Part shown: one piece after another, positions 55,055 through 64,000 of the stretch
Numbering within the stretch: the first letter of the stretch is position 1
Layout: every line of letters begins with the position of its first letter
Source of the DNA: Niallia taxi
GTDB taxonomy: Bacteria; Bacillota; Bacilli; Bacillales; Cytobacillaceae
Direction: 5' to 3'
NCBI RefSeq assembly: GCF_004005475.1
Contig: NZ_RZTZ01000002.1
Span: forward strand, 62,001-126,000
DNA: 64,000 nt
The notes under the pieces: generated by a model
Seen by the model: the letters and a program-made list of their open reading frames with translations, nothing else
Databases searched by the model: none
Told to the model about the DNA's origin: nothing
Made by a program: the position numbers and the translations under genes

Positions 55055-56374
55055 GTGGCGACAAAACATGAACAAATTCTTACCTATATTGATGAGCTTC
55101 CTGTCGGAGAAAAAATTTCGGTCAGGCAAATAGCAAAGGCGCTGAGCGTAAGTGAAGGGACAGCCTATCGTGCAATAAAAGAAGCTGAGAATAAAGGATA
55201 TGTTAGCACGATTGAAAGAGTAGGAACAATTAGAATTGAAAGAAAAAAGAAAGAGAATATTGAAAAGCTGACATTTGCAGAGGTAGTTAATATCGTCGAT
55301 GGTCAAGTTCTCGGAGGAAGGGACGGGCTTCATAAAACACTCAACCGTTTTGTAATCGGAGCGATGAAGCTTGATGCAATGATGCGCTATACTGGTGCAG
55401 GTAACCTGATGATTATTGGTAACCGCATAAAAGCCCAGGAGCATGTGCTAAGAGCAGGGGCTGCTGTATTAATTACAGGTGGATTTGATACAGAAGATCA
55501 AGTAAAGCGGCTTGCTGACGAGCTACAGCTGCCGATCATCTTGACAAGCTATGATTCCTTTACAGTGGCGACGATGATTAATAGAGCAATTTATGATCAA
55601 TTAATAAAAAAAGAGATTGTTCTTGTTGAGGACGTTCTAACTCCACTTGAAGAGACTATTTATCTCAAAACAGATGATCCTGTATCAATGTGGCAGAAGT
55701 ATAATGAAGAGACGCTGCATGGCAGATTTCCGGTTGTCGATGCCAATATGAAGGTACAGGGTATGGTTACATCGAAGGATATAATCGGAAAGCAAAAGGA
55801 TATTCCCGTTGAAAAAATCATGACAAAAACCCCTGTTACAGTTGGCGGCAAAACAAGTGTTGCTTCTTGCTCTCATATTATGGTTTGGGAAGGAATAGAG
55901 CTTCTTCCTGTTGTTGATGAAGCGAATCGTCTGCATGGGATTATCAGCAGACAGGATGTATTAAAAGCACTGCAGATGAATCAAAGACAGCCGCAAATTG
56001 GGGAAACAATCGATGATATTATTACAAAGCAAATGAATGTTACAAAAGGGAAGCTGAAGACAGAAAATTCCTTTACTTGTGAAGTGAGTCCACAAATGAC
56101 CAATCACTTAGGAACTATTTCATATGGAGTTTTTACAACCATTGTAACAGAGGCTGCAAACAGGGCACTGAGAGGGCATAAGAAAGGCGATTTAGTTGTT
56201 GAGAATATAACTATTTATTTCATTAAACCAGTGCAGATTGACAGTACAATCGAGATAGTGCCAAAAATCTTAGAGGTCGGCCGAAAGTTTGGAAAAGTGG
56301 ATGTAGAGGTGTTTAACCAAGGTGTGCTTGTAGGTAAAGCGATGATGATGTGCCAATTGATTGACAGACATTAA
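55055..56374 (+). CDS. ytoI: HTH-DRTGG-CBS-hotdog fusion protein YtoI
   Basis: A 439-residue four-module protein. Residues ~1-65: winged HTH (SVRQIAKALSVSEGTAYRAIKEAENKGYVSTIER). ~70-185: DRTGG domain (ITGGFDTEDQVKRLADELQLPIILTSYDSFTVATMINRAI). ~190-310: a CBS pair (VVDANMKVQGMVTSKDIIGKQ and VVDEANRLHGIISRQDVLKALQ), usually adenosyl-ligand sensors. ~330-439: hotdog thioesterase-like domain (VSPQMTNHLGTISYGVFTTIVTEAANRALRG). Same composition as B. subtilis YtoI; the signal sensed is unknown. GTG at 55055 follows GGAGGGTGAACA. Ends 17 bases before nrnA. Confidence 0.92.
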   Translation: MATKHEQILTYIDELPVGEKISVRQIAKALSVSEGTAYRAIKEAENKGYVSTIERVGTIRIERKKKENIEKLTFAEVVNIVDGQVLGGRDGLHKTLNRFVIGAMKLDAMMRYTGAGNLMIIGNRIKAQEHVLRAGAAVLITGGFDTEDQVKRLADELQLPIILTSYDSFTVATMINRAIYDQLIKKEIVLVEDVLTPLEETIYLKTDDPVSMWQKYNEETLHGRFPVVDANMKVQGMVTSKDIIGKQKDIPVEKIMTKTPVTVGGKTSVASCSHIMVWEGIELLPVVDEANRLHGIISRQDVLKALQMNQRQPQIGETIDDIITKQMNVTKGKLKTENSFTCEVSPQMTNHLGTISYGVFTTIVTEAANRALRGHKKGDLVVENITIYFIKPVQIDSTIEIVPKILEVGRKFGKVDVEVFNQGVLVGKAMMMCQLIDRH

Positions 56375-56390
56375 AAGGAGAGAAAAGACA

Positions 56391-57326
56391 ATGAAGCAAA
56401 GTATATTAGACGCTATCAAACAGTTTGATACGATTATCCTACACAGACATGTCCGCCCAGATCCTGATGCATATGGTTCGCAAGGAGGGCTTGCTGAAAT
56501 CATTAAAACCTCTTTTCCTGCTAAAAAAGTGTATACAGTTGGAAAAGAAGAGGAATCCCTTCATTTCATGCGCAGGCTCGATACAATTGAGGACAGCACG
56601 TATAATGATGCATTAGTAATTGTGTGTGACACGGCAAATCAGGCGCGTGTTTGTGACTCCAGGTATACGAAAGGGAAAATGTTTATCAAAATCGATCATC
56701 ATCCAAACGATGACCCTTATGGAGATATTGTGTGGGTGGACACATCTGCAAGCTCTGTCAGTGAAATGATCTATGAATTTTTCTTGTTTGGTAGAGACCA
56801 GGGACTGCAATTAAATGATGAAGGAGCAAGGCTTTTGTATGCCGGAATTGTAGGAGATACCGGCAGATTCTTGTATCCAAGCACAACAGAAAAGACATTC
56901 AATTATGCAGGGGAATTGATTACCTATAACTTCACAAGACCTGACATGTACAACCAAATGTATGAGCTTGATCCAAATATCGTGAAGCTGAGTGGGTACG
57001 TGCTGCAGAATTTTACGATGCTGCCAAGCGGAGCAGCCTACATGAAGCTTGATAAAGAGGTATTGAGCAGCTTCCATGCGATTCCATCTCAAGCATCCTT
57101 GCTTGTCGGAGATTTGGGAAATGTGAAGGGGATAAAGGCTTGGGTATTCTTTATTGAGGAAGAAGACCAAATCAGAGTCAGATTTCGCTCTAAAGGGCCA
57201 ATCATTAATGTGCTTGCTAAAAAGTATAACGGTGGTGGCCATCCATTGGCATCTGGTGCGAGCATTTTTAGCTGGGATGTCGCAGAGGAAGTTATTCGTG
57301 ATTTAGAAGAGCTTTGTAACCAATAA
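56391..57326 (+). CDS. nrnA: Bifunctional oligoribonuclease / pAp phosphatase NrnA
   Basis: A 311-residue DHH-DHHA1 phosphoesterase that degrades nanoRNAs to mononucleotides and converts pAp to AMP. DHH motifs: ILHRHVRPDPDAYGSQGGL (motif I), VIVCDTANQARVC (motif II), FIKIDHHPNDDPYGD (motif III, DHH) and LLYAGIVGDTGRFLYPST (motif IV); the DHHA1 end is KKYNGGGHPLASGASI. ATG at 56391 follows AAAGGAGAG. Same order as B. subtilis (ytoI, ytqI). Shares a hairpin terminator with convergent ytrI. Confidence 0.95.
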   Translation: MKQSILDAIKQFDTIILHRHVRPDPDAYGSQGGLAEIIKTSFPAKKVYTVGKEEESLHFMRRLDTIEDSTYNDALVIVCDTANQARVCDSRYTKGKMFIKIDHHPNDDPYGDIVWVDTSASSVSEMIYEFFLFGRDQGLQLNDEGARLLYAGIVGDTGRFLYPSTTEKTFNYAGELITYNFTRPDMYNQMYELDPNIVKLSGYVLQNFTMLPSGAAYMKLDKEVLSSFHAIPSQASLLVGDLGNVKGIKAWVFFIEEEDQIRVRFRSKGPIINVLAKKYNGGGHPLASGASIFSWDVAEEVIRDLEELCNQ

Positions 57327-57337
57327 GGAAAACAAAG

Positions 57338-57373
57338 AAAATCCCAAGAAGTTACTGGCTTCTTGGGATTTTT
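57338..57373. terminator. Bidirectional terminator between nrnA and ytrI
   Basis: AAAATCCCAAGAAG and CTTCTTGGGATTTT pair over 14 bp with a TTACTGG loop; T-runs both ways. Confidence 0.92.
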
Positions 57374-57383
57374 CGGCTATTTG

Positions 57384-57893
57384 CTAGTCTGCAAATGTGA
57401 CACTAAGCTCCACATAGACTGTCGTGTAAATGATTAGCTCAGAGACCTTAAATCTGTATCGTTTTTGATCTGATTCAACCACTTTGTTTTCAATTGATTT
57501 CTTTAAAAGAGCCCTGCTTTTATAAACAAGCTCCATATCCTTTGCAACAATTGTTCTAAGATCTTCTTTTATAGCACCTTCCATTTCTAAAGCGTTAAAT
57601 GGTTTAATATTGTATTTTTCCTTGTCCTTGCTGTTTATCTTTACAACTATTCCTTGTATAGTAAGTTTTTCCTCGGCTTTTTTATTCAACTCAGAAAATT
57701 CCTGCTGCCAAATTTCTTTATCTTTTTCTAGGTTATGAATGGTGCTTTTTTGGTTTTTTATTTCTGTGCTGTATCTTTCCTGCCAAACACCAAACATAAA
57801 CAAAAAGACGCACCAGCTTATAAAGCCTCCTATCACCATTCCAGCGAAAAAGCGTTGAAGGGAAACATTCTTATAAAATGGTGGAATTCGCAT
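57384..57893 (-). CDS. ytrI: Sporulation membrane protein YtrI
   Basis: A 169-residue protein with one transmembrane helix near the N-terminus (residues ~15-33, FAGMVIGGFISWCVFLFMFGV) and an extracytoplasmic coiled-coil-like stretch (STEIKNQKSTIHNLEKDKEIWQQEFSELNKK) followed by a globular end. B. subtilis YtrI is made under SigE in the mother cell and is needed with YtrH for full spore formation. One base separates it from ytrH upstream, so the pair is an operon. Ends facing nrnA. Confidence 0.9.
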   Translation of the reverse strand: MRIPPFYKNVSLQRFFAGMVIGGFISWCVFLFMFGVWQERYSTEIKNQKSTIHNLEKDKEIWQQEFSELNKKAEEKLTIQGIVVKINSKDKEKYNIKPFNALEMEGAIKEDLRTIVAKDMELVYKSRALLKKSIENKVVESDQKRYRFKVSELIIYTTVYVELSVTFAD

Positions 57894-57894
57894 A

Positions 57895-58227
57895 TTAAAT
57901 ATACTCCTGTGTAATCCATCTTAGTATTGTCGCACCTGTATGGGCGCCGCCGAATGCGGAAACGATTAAAAGAATTTGCTTGAAAAGATCCTTAGTTCCA
58001 GCATCATAAATACCTTTTTCAATCGTATGAATAGCGTCAAATGTGCCGCCGATTGCTGTGACAATTGCCCATATCCTAATCATATCCGATAATTTTGTTA
58101 TTTCTGTCAAAAGAGGCTTGCCTGTCATGAATGCAGCCAATCCTCCAAGTAATGCCCCTCCAAGTACTACCCCAAGTGCAATAAAGTAACTTTCTATAAA
58201 TGCTGGAAAAAACGGTTCTTGGTTCAT
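57895..58227 (-). CDS. ytrH: Sporulation membrane protein YtrH
   Basis: A 110-residue very hydrophobic protein with three predicted helices (AFIESYFIALGVVLGGALLGGLAAFM, MIRIWAIVTAIGGTFDAI and LFKQILLIVSAFGGAHTGATILRWI). Matches YtrH in length and gene context. Ribosome site AGGTTGACTTAA precedes the ATG at 58227; a possible SigE-like stretch (TCCATATG ... AATAATAG) lies upstream but is weak. Divergent from dnaE with about 280 bases between them. Confidence 0.9.
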   Translation of the reverse strand: MNQEPFFPAFIESYFIALGVVLGGALLGGLAAFMTGKPLLTEITKLSDMIRIWAIVTAIGGTFDAIHTIEKGIYDAGTKDLFKQILLIVSAFGGAHTGATILRWITQEYI

Positions 58228-58507
58228 TTAAGTCAACCTCACAGTCCCTATTATTCTCTTAGTTATACATATGGACAAACAGAAGCAATTATGATTGCCA
58301 GTCCAAGTAAAACATGAAAAAACTAAAAGTCGAAGGTGCATGACCGAATAATGGGAGATGGAGAAGGGGAGATAAGAACATATTTTCTTTTTTTATACAA
58401 TACAACTATAATAAAAGGATAATAAGTTGCTGTAGTCGAACAAATAAAAGATTGCAGCAGTAATAAGAATAGCTTAAGAAAGCTTTTGTAAAAGAGTGGT
58501 GATAAAT

Positions 58508-61500
58508 ATGTCTTATGTTCATTTGCAAGTATCGAGTGCATACAGCTTGCTGTCTAGTACGGCTTCTGTTAAACAGCTTGTTACCTCTGCAAAAAGTAGA
58601 GGCTTTAGTGCACTTGCCTTGACTGATCGTAATGTTATGTATGGAACAGCAGCCTTCTATAAGGAATGTATAGCGCATAACATCAAACCGATTATTGGTC
58701 TTACTGTCGATGTAATTAGTGAAAAGCATGTAGAGTCGGCCTTTCCGCTAGTCCTGCTAGCGAAAAATGGGCGCGGATTCCAAAATCTCTTAAAATTATC
58801 GAGTGCTATCCAAACGAAAAATAAACAAGGTATTCCAATTAAATGGTTAAAGCATTATGCTGATGGCCTTTTTGCTTTTACTCCAGGATATACTGGAGAA
58901 ATAGAGCAGGCATTGCTCACAGAGGACATAGAGCATGCAAAGGAAACAACTTTATTATTTAAAGGAATTTTTGCTCAAGGGCATTTTTTCTTGTCGCTCC
59001 AAAAACACGGAATCATAGCTGAAGCAGCTTTAAATGAAAAGCTGAAGCAGTTGGCTGCACAAACAGAAACAAAGCTTGTAGCAACAAATGCTGTGCAGTA
59101 CACAAACAAGGAAGACAGGTTCGCACACAAATGCTTGGCAGCGATAAAAAATGGCATCACTTTAGCAAATATAGAGCCAGATGAATGGGAGTCAGACGAG
59201 CGTTATTTGAAAAGCAAGCAGGAAATGGTGGAATTGTTCAGCGACGAACCAGAGGTACTGGAGAATACTTGGGCGATTGCTTCTGCATGCGAATTCCAAC
59301 CAGGAGAAAAGGTTGCAGCATTACCGAAATACCCACTTCCTGCTGGTGAAACAGCAGCGGAATATTTATTGCGCCTTTGTGAACAAGGACTGCTGCAAAG
59401 GTATGGAAATCCATCGGAAATACATATGGAACGGCTTCGTTATGAATTGAATGTAATAAACAGGATGGAATATAGTGATTACTTTCTGATCGTTTGGGAT
59501 TTCATGAAGTATGCACGAGATAATGGAATTCTTACAGGTCCGGGCAGGGGAAGTGCAGCTGGTTCGATGGTTGCATATGCATTGTTTATTACAGATGTCG
59601 ATCCAATTAAATATGACCTTTTGTTTGAGCGCTTCTTAAATCCGGAACGGATTACCATGCCTGATATTGATATTGATTTTCCAGATGACAAGCGGGAACA
59701 GGTTATAGAATATGTCAAAAATAAATACGGAGAACTGCACGTAGCCCAAATCATTACATTTGGAACTTTAGCAGCTAAAGCTGCATTAAGAGATGTTGGC
59801 AGGGTTTTTGGTTTAACAATAAAAGAGCTGGAGCAGCTTTCAAAGGCAGTGCCCTCCAAGCTTGGAATCACATTGGAACAAAGCTTAAAAGAATCAAAGC
59901 AGCTACAGGTGTTTGTGGCAGAATCGCCAAAAAATAAACAGATTTTCGAGACAGCGAGCAAAATTGAAGGCTTGCCACGTCATGCATCAACACATGCAGC
60001 AGGTGTTGTTTTAAGTGAGGAGCCATTAGTACAAATCGTTCCGATACAACAAGGCAGCGAGGACGTTTATTTAACACAGTACAGTATGGAACATCTGGAA
60101 GAGCTAGGATTGTTGAAGATGGATTTCCTCGGCCTGAGAAATCTCTCTTTGCTTCAAACCATACTCGATACCATTCAACGTCAGACGAAAAGACAGATTT
60201 CTATTAAAGAAGTGCCTTTAAATGATGCTGCTGTTTTTGAGTTATTGGGCAAAGGTGAAACAACCGGGATATTTCAGCTGGAATCAGATGGAATGAGAAG
60301 CGTCCTAAAAAGACTAAAACCGACAGAATTCGAAGATATCGTCGCGGTCAATGCCTTGTACCGTCCTGGTCCGATGGAGAATATTCCACTGTATATTAAC
60401 CGTAAACATGGCAACGAGAAAATTGATTATTACCATCCAGACCTACAGCTGATTCTAGAGAAAACATATGGAGTAATCGTTTATCAGGAGCAAATTATGC
60501 AAATAGCCTCGAAAATGGCTGGGTTCACACTAGGTGAAGCAGATTTGTTAAGAAGAGCAGTAAGCAAAAAGCAGCGAGATGTTTTGGCAGCTGAAAAGGT
60601 TCATTTTGTGAAGGGTGCTTTGGCAAAAGGCTATGCAGAAAGCGTTGCGAATGAAATATATGAACTGATAGTCAGATTTGCTGATTACGGATTTAACAGA
60701 AGCCATGCAGTTGCATACAGTATGATTGCCTATCAGCTTGCCTATTTGAAAGCAAATTATCCGCTCTTTTTCATGTCGTCCTTGCTTACATCAGCAGTTG
60801 GCAATGAAGGGAAAATGATGCAGTATATTCAAGAACTGAAACAAATGAATATAAAGGTGCTGCCTCCGTCCATTAATAGAAGCCATTTCGCTTTTACTGC
60901 AGAAGGAAGCAATATTTTATACAGCCTTGCTGCTATTAAAGGGATCGGAGCTTCCGTCCTAAAAGAAGTTTTTCGGGCAAGAAGGCAGAAAAAGTTTGAT
61001 GATCTTTTTGATTTTTGTCTGCGAACCTCCCCGAAAATTGTCAACAGAAAAATCATAGAGGCATTCATTCATGCAGGCTGTTTGGATGAGTTTGGGGAGG
61101 ATAGGGCTACATTGCTTGCGACCATTGATGTTGCCCTGCAGCATGCACAGCTTGTACATCCAGATGGAATGGAGCAGGATGACCTTTTTGGTGAGGAGGG
61201 CTTTTTCTTCAAACCGAAATATGTCCAGGTAGATCAGATGGATGCAGAAGATAAGCTTTCATTGGAGAAAAAAGTTCTCGGACTTTATCTTTCTGACCAT
61301 CCAGTCTCCATATATGAAAAATACAAGAAGTCCTTGCAGTGCAAGGAGCTTGCTGAGATGAATCAAGGTGGGAAGTATCGGACTATTACCTATATAACAG
61401 ACTGGAAGGCTATTCGCACTAAAAAAGGGGAGCCAATGGCTTTTCTTACTTTAAATGATGAAAGCGGAGAATTAGAGGCAGTGGCATTTCCAGCAGTTTA

Positions 61501-61870
61501 TAAAAAAATACAACATCTTCTGCAAAATGAAAAAATTTTATTTATGGAAGGAAGGGTTGACGAAAGAAACGGAAATAAGCAGTTTGTTATTCAAGAGGCA
61601 GAAAAAGTTTCCGAAAAAGTCCAATCACTCAATAGGAATAATCATAAATTATTTATTAAGATTGTCCAGGAAAAAGATACAGACGAAATAAAAGGTAGAC
61701 TATTGGACATCATTAACCAATATAAGGGGGCAGTGCCTGTCATCATTCATTATGTGCAATCAGGAAAAACGATTCAACTAAACGACGAATATCTCATTAA
61801 TCCGACAAAAGAATGCATCCGCAGCTTTGAAGAATTGCTTGGGACTAATAGTGCAATCTTGTCTGATTAA
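58508..61870 (+). CDS. dnaE: DNA polymerase III alpha subunit DnaE
   Basis: A 1120-residue C-family polymerase that extends RNA primers at the lagging strand before handing over to PolC. N-terminal PHP domain (VHLQVSSAYSLLSS, residues 2-~210) lacks several metal-binding residues, as in other DnaE of Bacillus. The palm shows GPGRGSAAGSMVAY and PDIDIDFPDDKR (three catalytic acidic residues); the tau-binding and OB region (ITYITDWKAIRTKKGEPMAFLTLNDESGELEAVAFP, ~1000) and a C-terminal domain end it. Start ATG at 58508 with GGTGAT upstream; GTG at 58496 is less likely. Beside ytrH as in B. subtilis. Confidence 0.96.
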   Translation: MSYVHLQVSSAYSLLSSTASVKQLVTSAKSRGFSALALTDRNVMYGTAAFYKECIAHNIKPIIGLTVDVISEKHVESAFPLVLLAKNGRGFQNLLKLSSAIQTKNKQGIPIKWLKHYADGLFAFTPGYTGEIEQALLTEDIEHAKETTLLFKGIFAQGHFFLSLQKHGIIAEAALNEKLKQLAAQTETKLVATNAVQYTNKEDRFAHKCLAAIKNGITLANIEPDEWESDERYLKSKQEMVELFSDEPEVLENTWAIASACEFQPGEKVAALPKYPLPAGETAAEYLLRLCEQGLLQRYGNPSEIHMERLRYELNVINRMEYSDYFLIVWDFMKYARDNGILTGPGRGSAAGSMVAYALFITDVDPIKYDLLFERFLNPERITMPDIDIDFPDDKREQVIEYVKNKYGELHVAQIITFGTLAAKAALRDVGRVFGLTIKELEQLSKAVPSKLGITLEQSLKESKQLQVFVAESPKNKQIFETASKIEGLPRHASTHAAGVVLSEEPLVQIVPIQQGSEDVYLTQYSMEHLEELGLLKMDFLGLRNLSLLQTILDTIQRQTKRQISIKEVPLNDAAVFELLGKGETTGIFQLESDGMRSVLKRLKPTEFEDIVAVNALYRPGPMENIPLYINRKHGNEKIDYYHPDLQLILEKTYGVIVYQEQIMQIASKMAGFTLGEADLLRRAVSKKQRDVLAAEKVHFVKGALAKGYAESVANEIYELIVRFADYGFNRSHAVAYSMIAYQLAYLKANYPLFFMSSLLTSAVGNEGKMMQYIQELKQMNIKVLPPSINRSHFAFTAEGSNILYSLAAIKGIGASVLKEVFRARRQKKFDDLFDFCLRTSPKIVNRKIIEAFIHAGCLDEFGEDRATLLATIDVALQHAQLVHPDGMEQDDLFGEEGFFFKPKYVQVDQMDAEDKLSLEKKVLGLYLSDHPVSIYEKYKKSLQCKELAEMNQGGKYRTITYITDWKAIRTKKGEPMAFLTLNDESGELEAVAFPAVYKKIQHLLQNEKILFMEGRVDERNGNKQFVIQEAEKVSEKVQSLNRNNHKLFIKIVQEKDTDEIKGRLLDIINQYKGAVPVIIHYVQSGKTIQLNDEYLINPTKECIRSFEELLGTNSAILSD

Positions 61871-61913
61871 CTTTACATCTTCTTAAAGTTGTTATATTGT
61901 TTAATAAGTCAAC

Positions 61914-61924
61914 TGGTCTGACCA
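61914..61924 (+). promoter_or_regulatory. FadR/GntR-type operator before the regulator
   Basis: TGGTCTGACCA is a perfect palindrome matching the FadR-subfamily operator TGGTnnnACCA, about 110 bases before the regulator start and just after a TATATT at 61893-61898. Suggests autoregulation. Confidence 0.65.
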
Positions 61925-62031
61925 CTTTTAGCTCTTGCTTTCTTTCAAAAAAAGGCAGGTTTTTTAAGGGCGGAATGAAAGCTGGCCAGAGATTTAAGGA
62001 CATGCTAACAAGAAGCAGGTGATGATGAACG

Positions 62032-62649
62032 GTGAATGAGTCTTCTTCCAACAGCTCCAAGCTTTACTTGGACATAGTCAATCATTTAAGGGAAATGATT
62101 GAAAAGGATGGCTTAAAACCAGGAGACAGACTTCCCTCTGAACGCTCCCTTTCCGAAAGGCTTAATGCAGGAAGATCATCTGTGAGAGAAGCACTGCGGG
62201 CGTTGGAGCTTTTAGGGCTAATTGAAACGAAAAAAGGGGAAGGTACTTTTCTTCGGGATTTTCAAGGACATAGTCTTGTACAGTTAATCAGCACCTTTGT
62301 ATTGCAGGATGAAAAGGCGAAATTGGATGTTTTAGAAACAAAAGACTTTATACAATTGAATTGTTTGCAGATCGCAATGGAAAAAATGACAGAGAAGGAG
62401 CTGGCGGAAATTGCAGAGTGGGTTTACTCTGATATGGTCAGTGAAAGTGATTTTTTTTTCAGGATTGTCCAAATAGCTGATAACTACTTGCTGTTTCGCT
62501 TATGGACCATACTAAAGGATTATTATTTCTCTCTTGGTTTTCCCAATGTATATTGGTCAAAAGAAGATTATTTGCTGCTATTAGATAATATAAAAAGCAA
62601 AAATGAACAAGATTTAATCATGAATTATAGGAAAAAGAAGCAAACATAA
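62032..62649 (+). CDS. FadR-subfamily GntR regulator
   Basis: A 205-residue regulator. GntR winged helix in residues ~8-70 (LREMIEKDGLKPGDRLPSERSLSERLNAGRSSVREALRALELLGLIETKKGEGTFLRD) followed by a helical FCD-type sensor domain (~80-200), shorter than the ~150 residues typical of FCD and with fewer visible metal-binding histidines. GTG start at 62032 after AGGTGATGATGAAC. It lies 153 bases ahead of accD and a TGGTCTGACCA operator precedes it; it may respond to lipid, acyl or organic-acid metabolites. The position in front of acc genes is shared by other Bacillaceae; its ligand is unknown. Confidence 0.88.
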   Translation: MNESSSNSSKLYLDIVNHLREMIEKDGLKPGDRLPSERSLSERLNAGRSSVREALRALELLGLIETKKGEGTFLRDFQGHSLVQLISTFVLQDEKAKLDVLETKDFIQLNCLQIAMEKMTEKELAEIAEWVYSDMVSESDFFFRIVQIADNYLLFRLWTILKDYYFSLGFPNVYWSKEDYLLLLDNIKSKNEQDLIMNYRKKKQT

Positions 62650-62803
62650 TGGAATCATACTTTTACTTTTAATATCCTGACTTTTTTTATCGTGAACATT
62701 AAATAAAAAGCAGGAACATGTCTATGCTCTTTTTTACTAAGATGTGCACCCTTAGAATTTGGGTAGTCACACAACGCAGAAAAATGGGGAGGCTTCCACA
62801 TTG

Positions 62804-63673
62804 ATGATAAAGGAAATATTTTCGAAACCGAAAAAAAAGAAATATGCAACAATCCCTTCTGAATCATCTAAAACTGATGTTCCTGAAGGTGTCATGACAA
62901 AATGCAGCAACTGCAAAAAAATTATGTATACGAAAGAATTGCAAAAAAATCTTAAAGTTTGTTTAAACTGTGGCTTTCATTTGCCAATGACAGGTTATGA
63001 GCGTTTAAGCTCTTTGCTGGATGAAGATACATTCACAGAAATGAACCAAGACATGAAAACTGGAAATCCACTGAATTTTCCAGGCTATGAAGATAAGATT
63101 GCAGGCGACCAAAAGAAGACAAATATGAATGAAGCGGTCGTAACTGGAACAGGTGAAATAAACGGTATTAAAGTAGTAATCGCAGTGATGGATTCTTCTT
63201 TCCGCATGGGAAGTATGGGTTCCGTTGTTGGCGAGAAGATTACGTTAGCAATTGAAAAGGCTGATGAGCTTTCATTGCCATTTATTATTTTCACTGCTTC
63301 AGGTGGTGCAAGGATGCAAGAAGGTGTCCTTAGTTTGATGCAAATGGCTAAAACGAGTACAGCATTGAAGAAGTTCAGCGACAATGGTGGACTTTATATT
63401 ACAGTGATGACACATCCGACTACCGGAGGAGTTTCCGCGAGTTTTGCTTCGTTAGGTGACTTTAACTTTGCTGAGCCTGGCGCGCTTATCGGATTTGCTG
63501 GAAGAAGAATTATCGAACAGACAATTGGAGAAAAGCTTCCAGAGGATTTCCAAACATCTGAATTTCTATTAAAGCATGGACAGCTCGATGCCGTCATACC
63601 GAGACTGGAAATGAAAGAAAAGCTCCATTTAGTTTTAGAAATGCATCAGGCAGGCGGTGATTCAGAATGGTAG
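62804..63673 (+). CDS. accD: Acetyl-CoA carboxylase carboxyltransferase beta subunit
   Basis: A 289-residue subunit that with AccA transfers the carboxyl group from biotin to acetyl-CoA, the first step of fatty acid synthesis. The N-terminal zinc ribbon has two CxxC pairs: KCSNCKK (~36-39) and KVCLNCGF (~53-56). The crotonase-fold core carries [37 protein letters not shown] and [20 protein letters not shown] at 62804 aligns with B. subtilis AccD (M-x-K-x-I-F); a TTG three bases earlier is possible given GGGGAGG spacing. The stop overlaps accA by seven bases. Confidence 0.96.
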   Translation: MIKEIFSKPKKKKYATIPSESSKTDVPEGVMTKCSNCKKIMYTKELQKNLKVCLNCGFHLPMTGYERLSSLLDEDTFTEMNQDMKTGNPLNFPGYEDKIAGDQKKTNMNEAVVTGTGEINGIKVVIAVMDSSFRMGSMGSVVGEKITLAIEKADELSLPFIIFTASGGARMQEGVLSLMQMAKTSTALKKFSDNGGLYITVMTHPTTGGVSASFASLGDFNFAEPGALIGFAGRRIIEQTIGEKLPEDFQTSEFLLKHGQLDAVIPRLEMKEKLHLVLEMHQAGGDSEW

Positions 63674-64000
63674 AACTAGAATTTGACAAGCCAGTAGTTG
63701 AATTAAAAAACAAGATTAAAGAATTAGAAGATTTCTCCAAAAAAGCAAATGTAGATCTTTCCACTGAAATCGAAAAGCTGGAAAAACGATTGGAAAAATT
63801 GGAAAAAGAGGTTTATGAGAACATGAAGCCTTGGGACAGGGTGCAGATTGCAAGGCATCCAAGCAGGCCGACAACTCTTGACTATATTCCTTATCTTTTC
63901 ACAGATTTCATGGAGCTCCACGGTGACAGGACTTTTGGCGATGATGCTGCAATTGTTTCAGGTATTGCCAAATTTAAAGGTTTGCCAGTTACGGTAATTG
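63667..64000 (+). CDS. accA: Acetyl-CoA carboxylase carboxyltransferase alpha subunit, 3' end beyond the window
   Basis: The first 111 codons are present. [26 protein letters not shown], then a helical coiled-coil-like region ([43 protein letters not shown]), [35 protein letters not shown] are classic AccA. Start ATG at 63667 lies inside the accD end, a seven-base overlap typical of accDA and indicating coupling. TTCAGAATGG is preceded by AGGCGGTGA as ribosome site. The protein continues past base 64000. Confidence 0.95.
   Translation, partial: MVELEFDKPVVELKNKIKELEDFSKKANVDLSTEIEKLEKRLEKLEKEVYENMKPWDRVQIARHPSRPTTLDYIPYLFTDFMELHGDRTFGDDAAIVSGIAKFKGLPVTVI

Noticed and set aside
55055-55250. 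Separate HTH regulator gene upstream of a CBS protein
   Set aside because: The HTH, DRTGG, CBS and hotdog modules are in one uninterrupted frame, as in YtoI.

Overview
The window looks like the chromosome of a low-GC, spore-forming Bacillaceae bacterium. Evidence includes an alpha/beta-type small acid-soluble spore protein gene with a textbook SigG promoter, gerW (ytfJ), ytrH/ytrI, refZ, a Spo0E-family phosphatase, ccpA, ezrA, sftA, bacillithiol-linked ytxJ, a tyrosine T-box and strong AGGAGG-type ribosome binding sites. Gene order broadly follows the yt* region of Bacillus subtilis, with several rearrangements. I cannot name the species from the sequence alone. No prophage, IS element, CRISPR array, rRNA or tRNA gene is visible.

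Layout. 1-4.3 kb: 3' part of ytnP, ytzB, ytoP, a DUF84 NTPase, thioredoxin-like ytpP and ytpQ. 4.5-10.3 kb: DNA translocase sftA, greatly enlarged by two unrelated tandem repeats, then murC behind a long-hairpin leader. 10.3-18 kb: ampS (minus), the stress operon ytxG-ytxH-ytxJ, a large FtsA-like protein (minus), aroA and ccpA. 18-27 kb: a SpoIID-like wall protein, a class A penicillin-binding protein (minus), T-box-controlled tyrS, a LysE exporter, and three small genes (yozQ-like, Spo0E-like, one unknown). 27-32.5 kb: rpsD (minus) with a structured leader, a GAF-GGDEF diguanylate cyclase, free-Met-sulfoxide reductase (minus), refZ and hisJ (minus). 32.8-48 kb: ezrA, nifS-like/thiI pair, sspA, acyl-CoA synthetase, amidohydrolase, rarD, sppA-yteJ-ytfI-gerW, tpx, ytxK and ackA. 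48-54.7 kb: EcsC-family gene, moaB, argG-argH behind two ARG boxes, a universal stress protein, a 44-residue small gene, an Xaa-Pro peptidase and a small membrane protein. 55-64 kb: ytoI-nrnA, ytrH-ytrI (minus), dnaE, a FadR/GntR regulator with a likely operator, accD and the start of accA.

Functional themes are cell wall and division (sftA, murC, FtsA-like, PBP, SpoIID-like, refZ, ezrA), sporulation (sspA, gerW, ytrHI, Spo0E-like), carbon and amino-acid metabolism (ccpA, aroA, ackA, argGH, hisJ, acc), redox and sulfur handling (ytpP, ytxJ, tpx, fRMsr, nifS/thiI) and replication (dnaE). The least explained items are the repeat-expanded SftA linker, the FtsA-like ATPase with repeated C-terminal modules, several long structured intergenic elements (before murC, before the GGDEF gene, before rpsD, after the 54.6 kb membrane gene), and the gene-poor 26.6-27.2 kb stretch.
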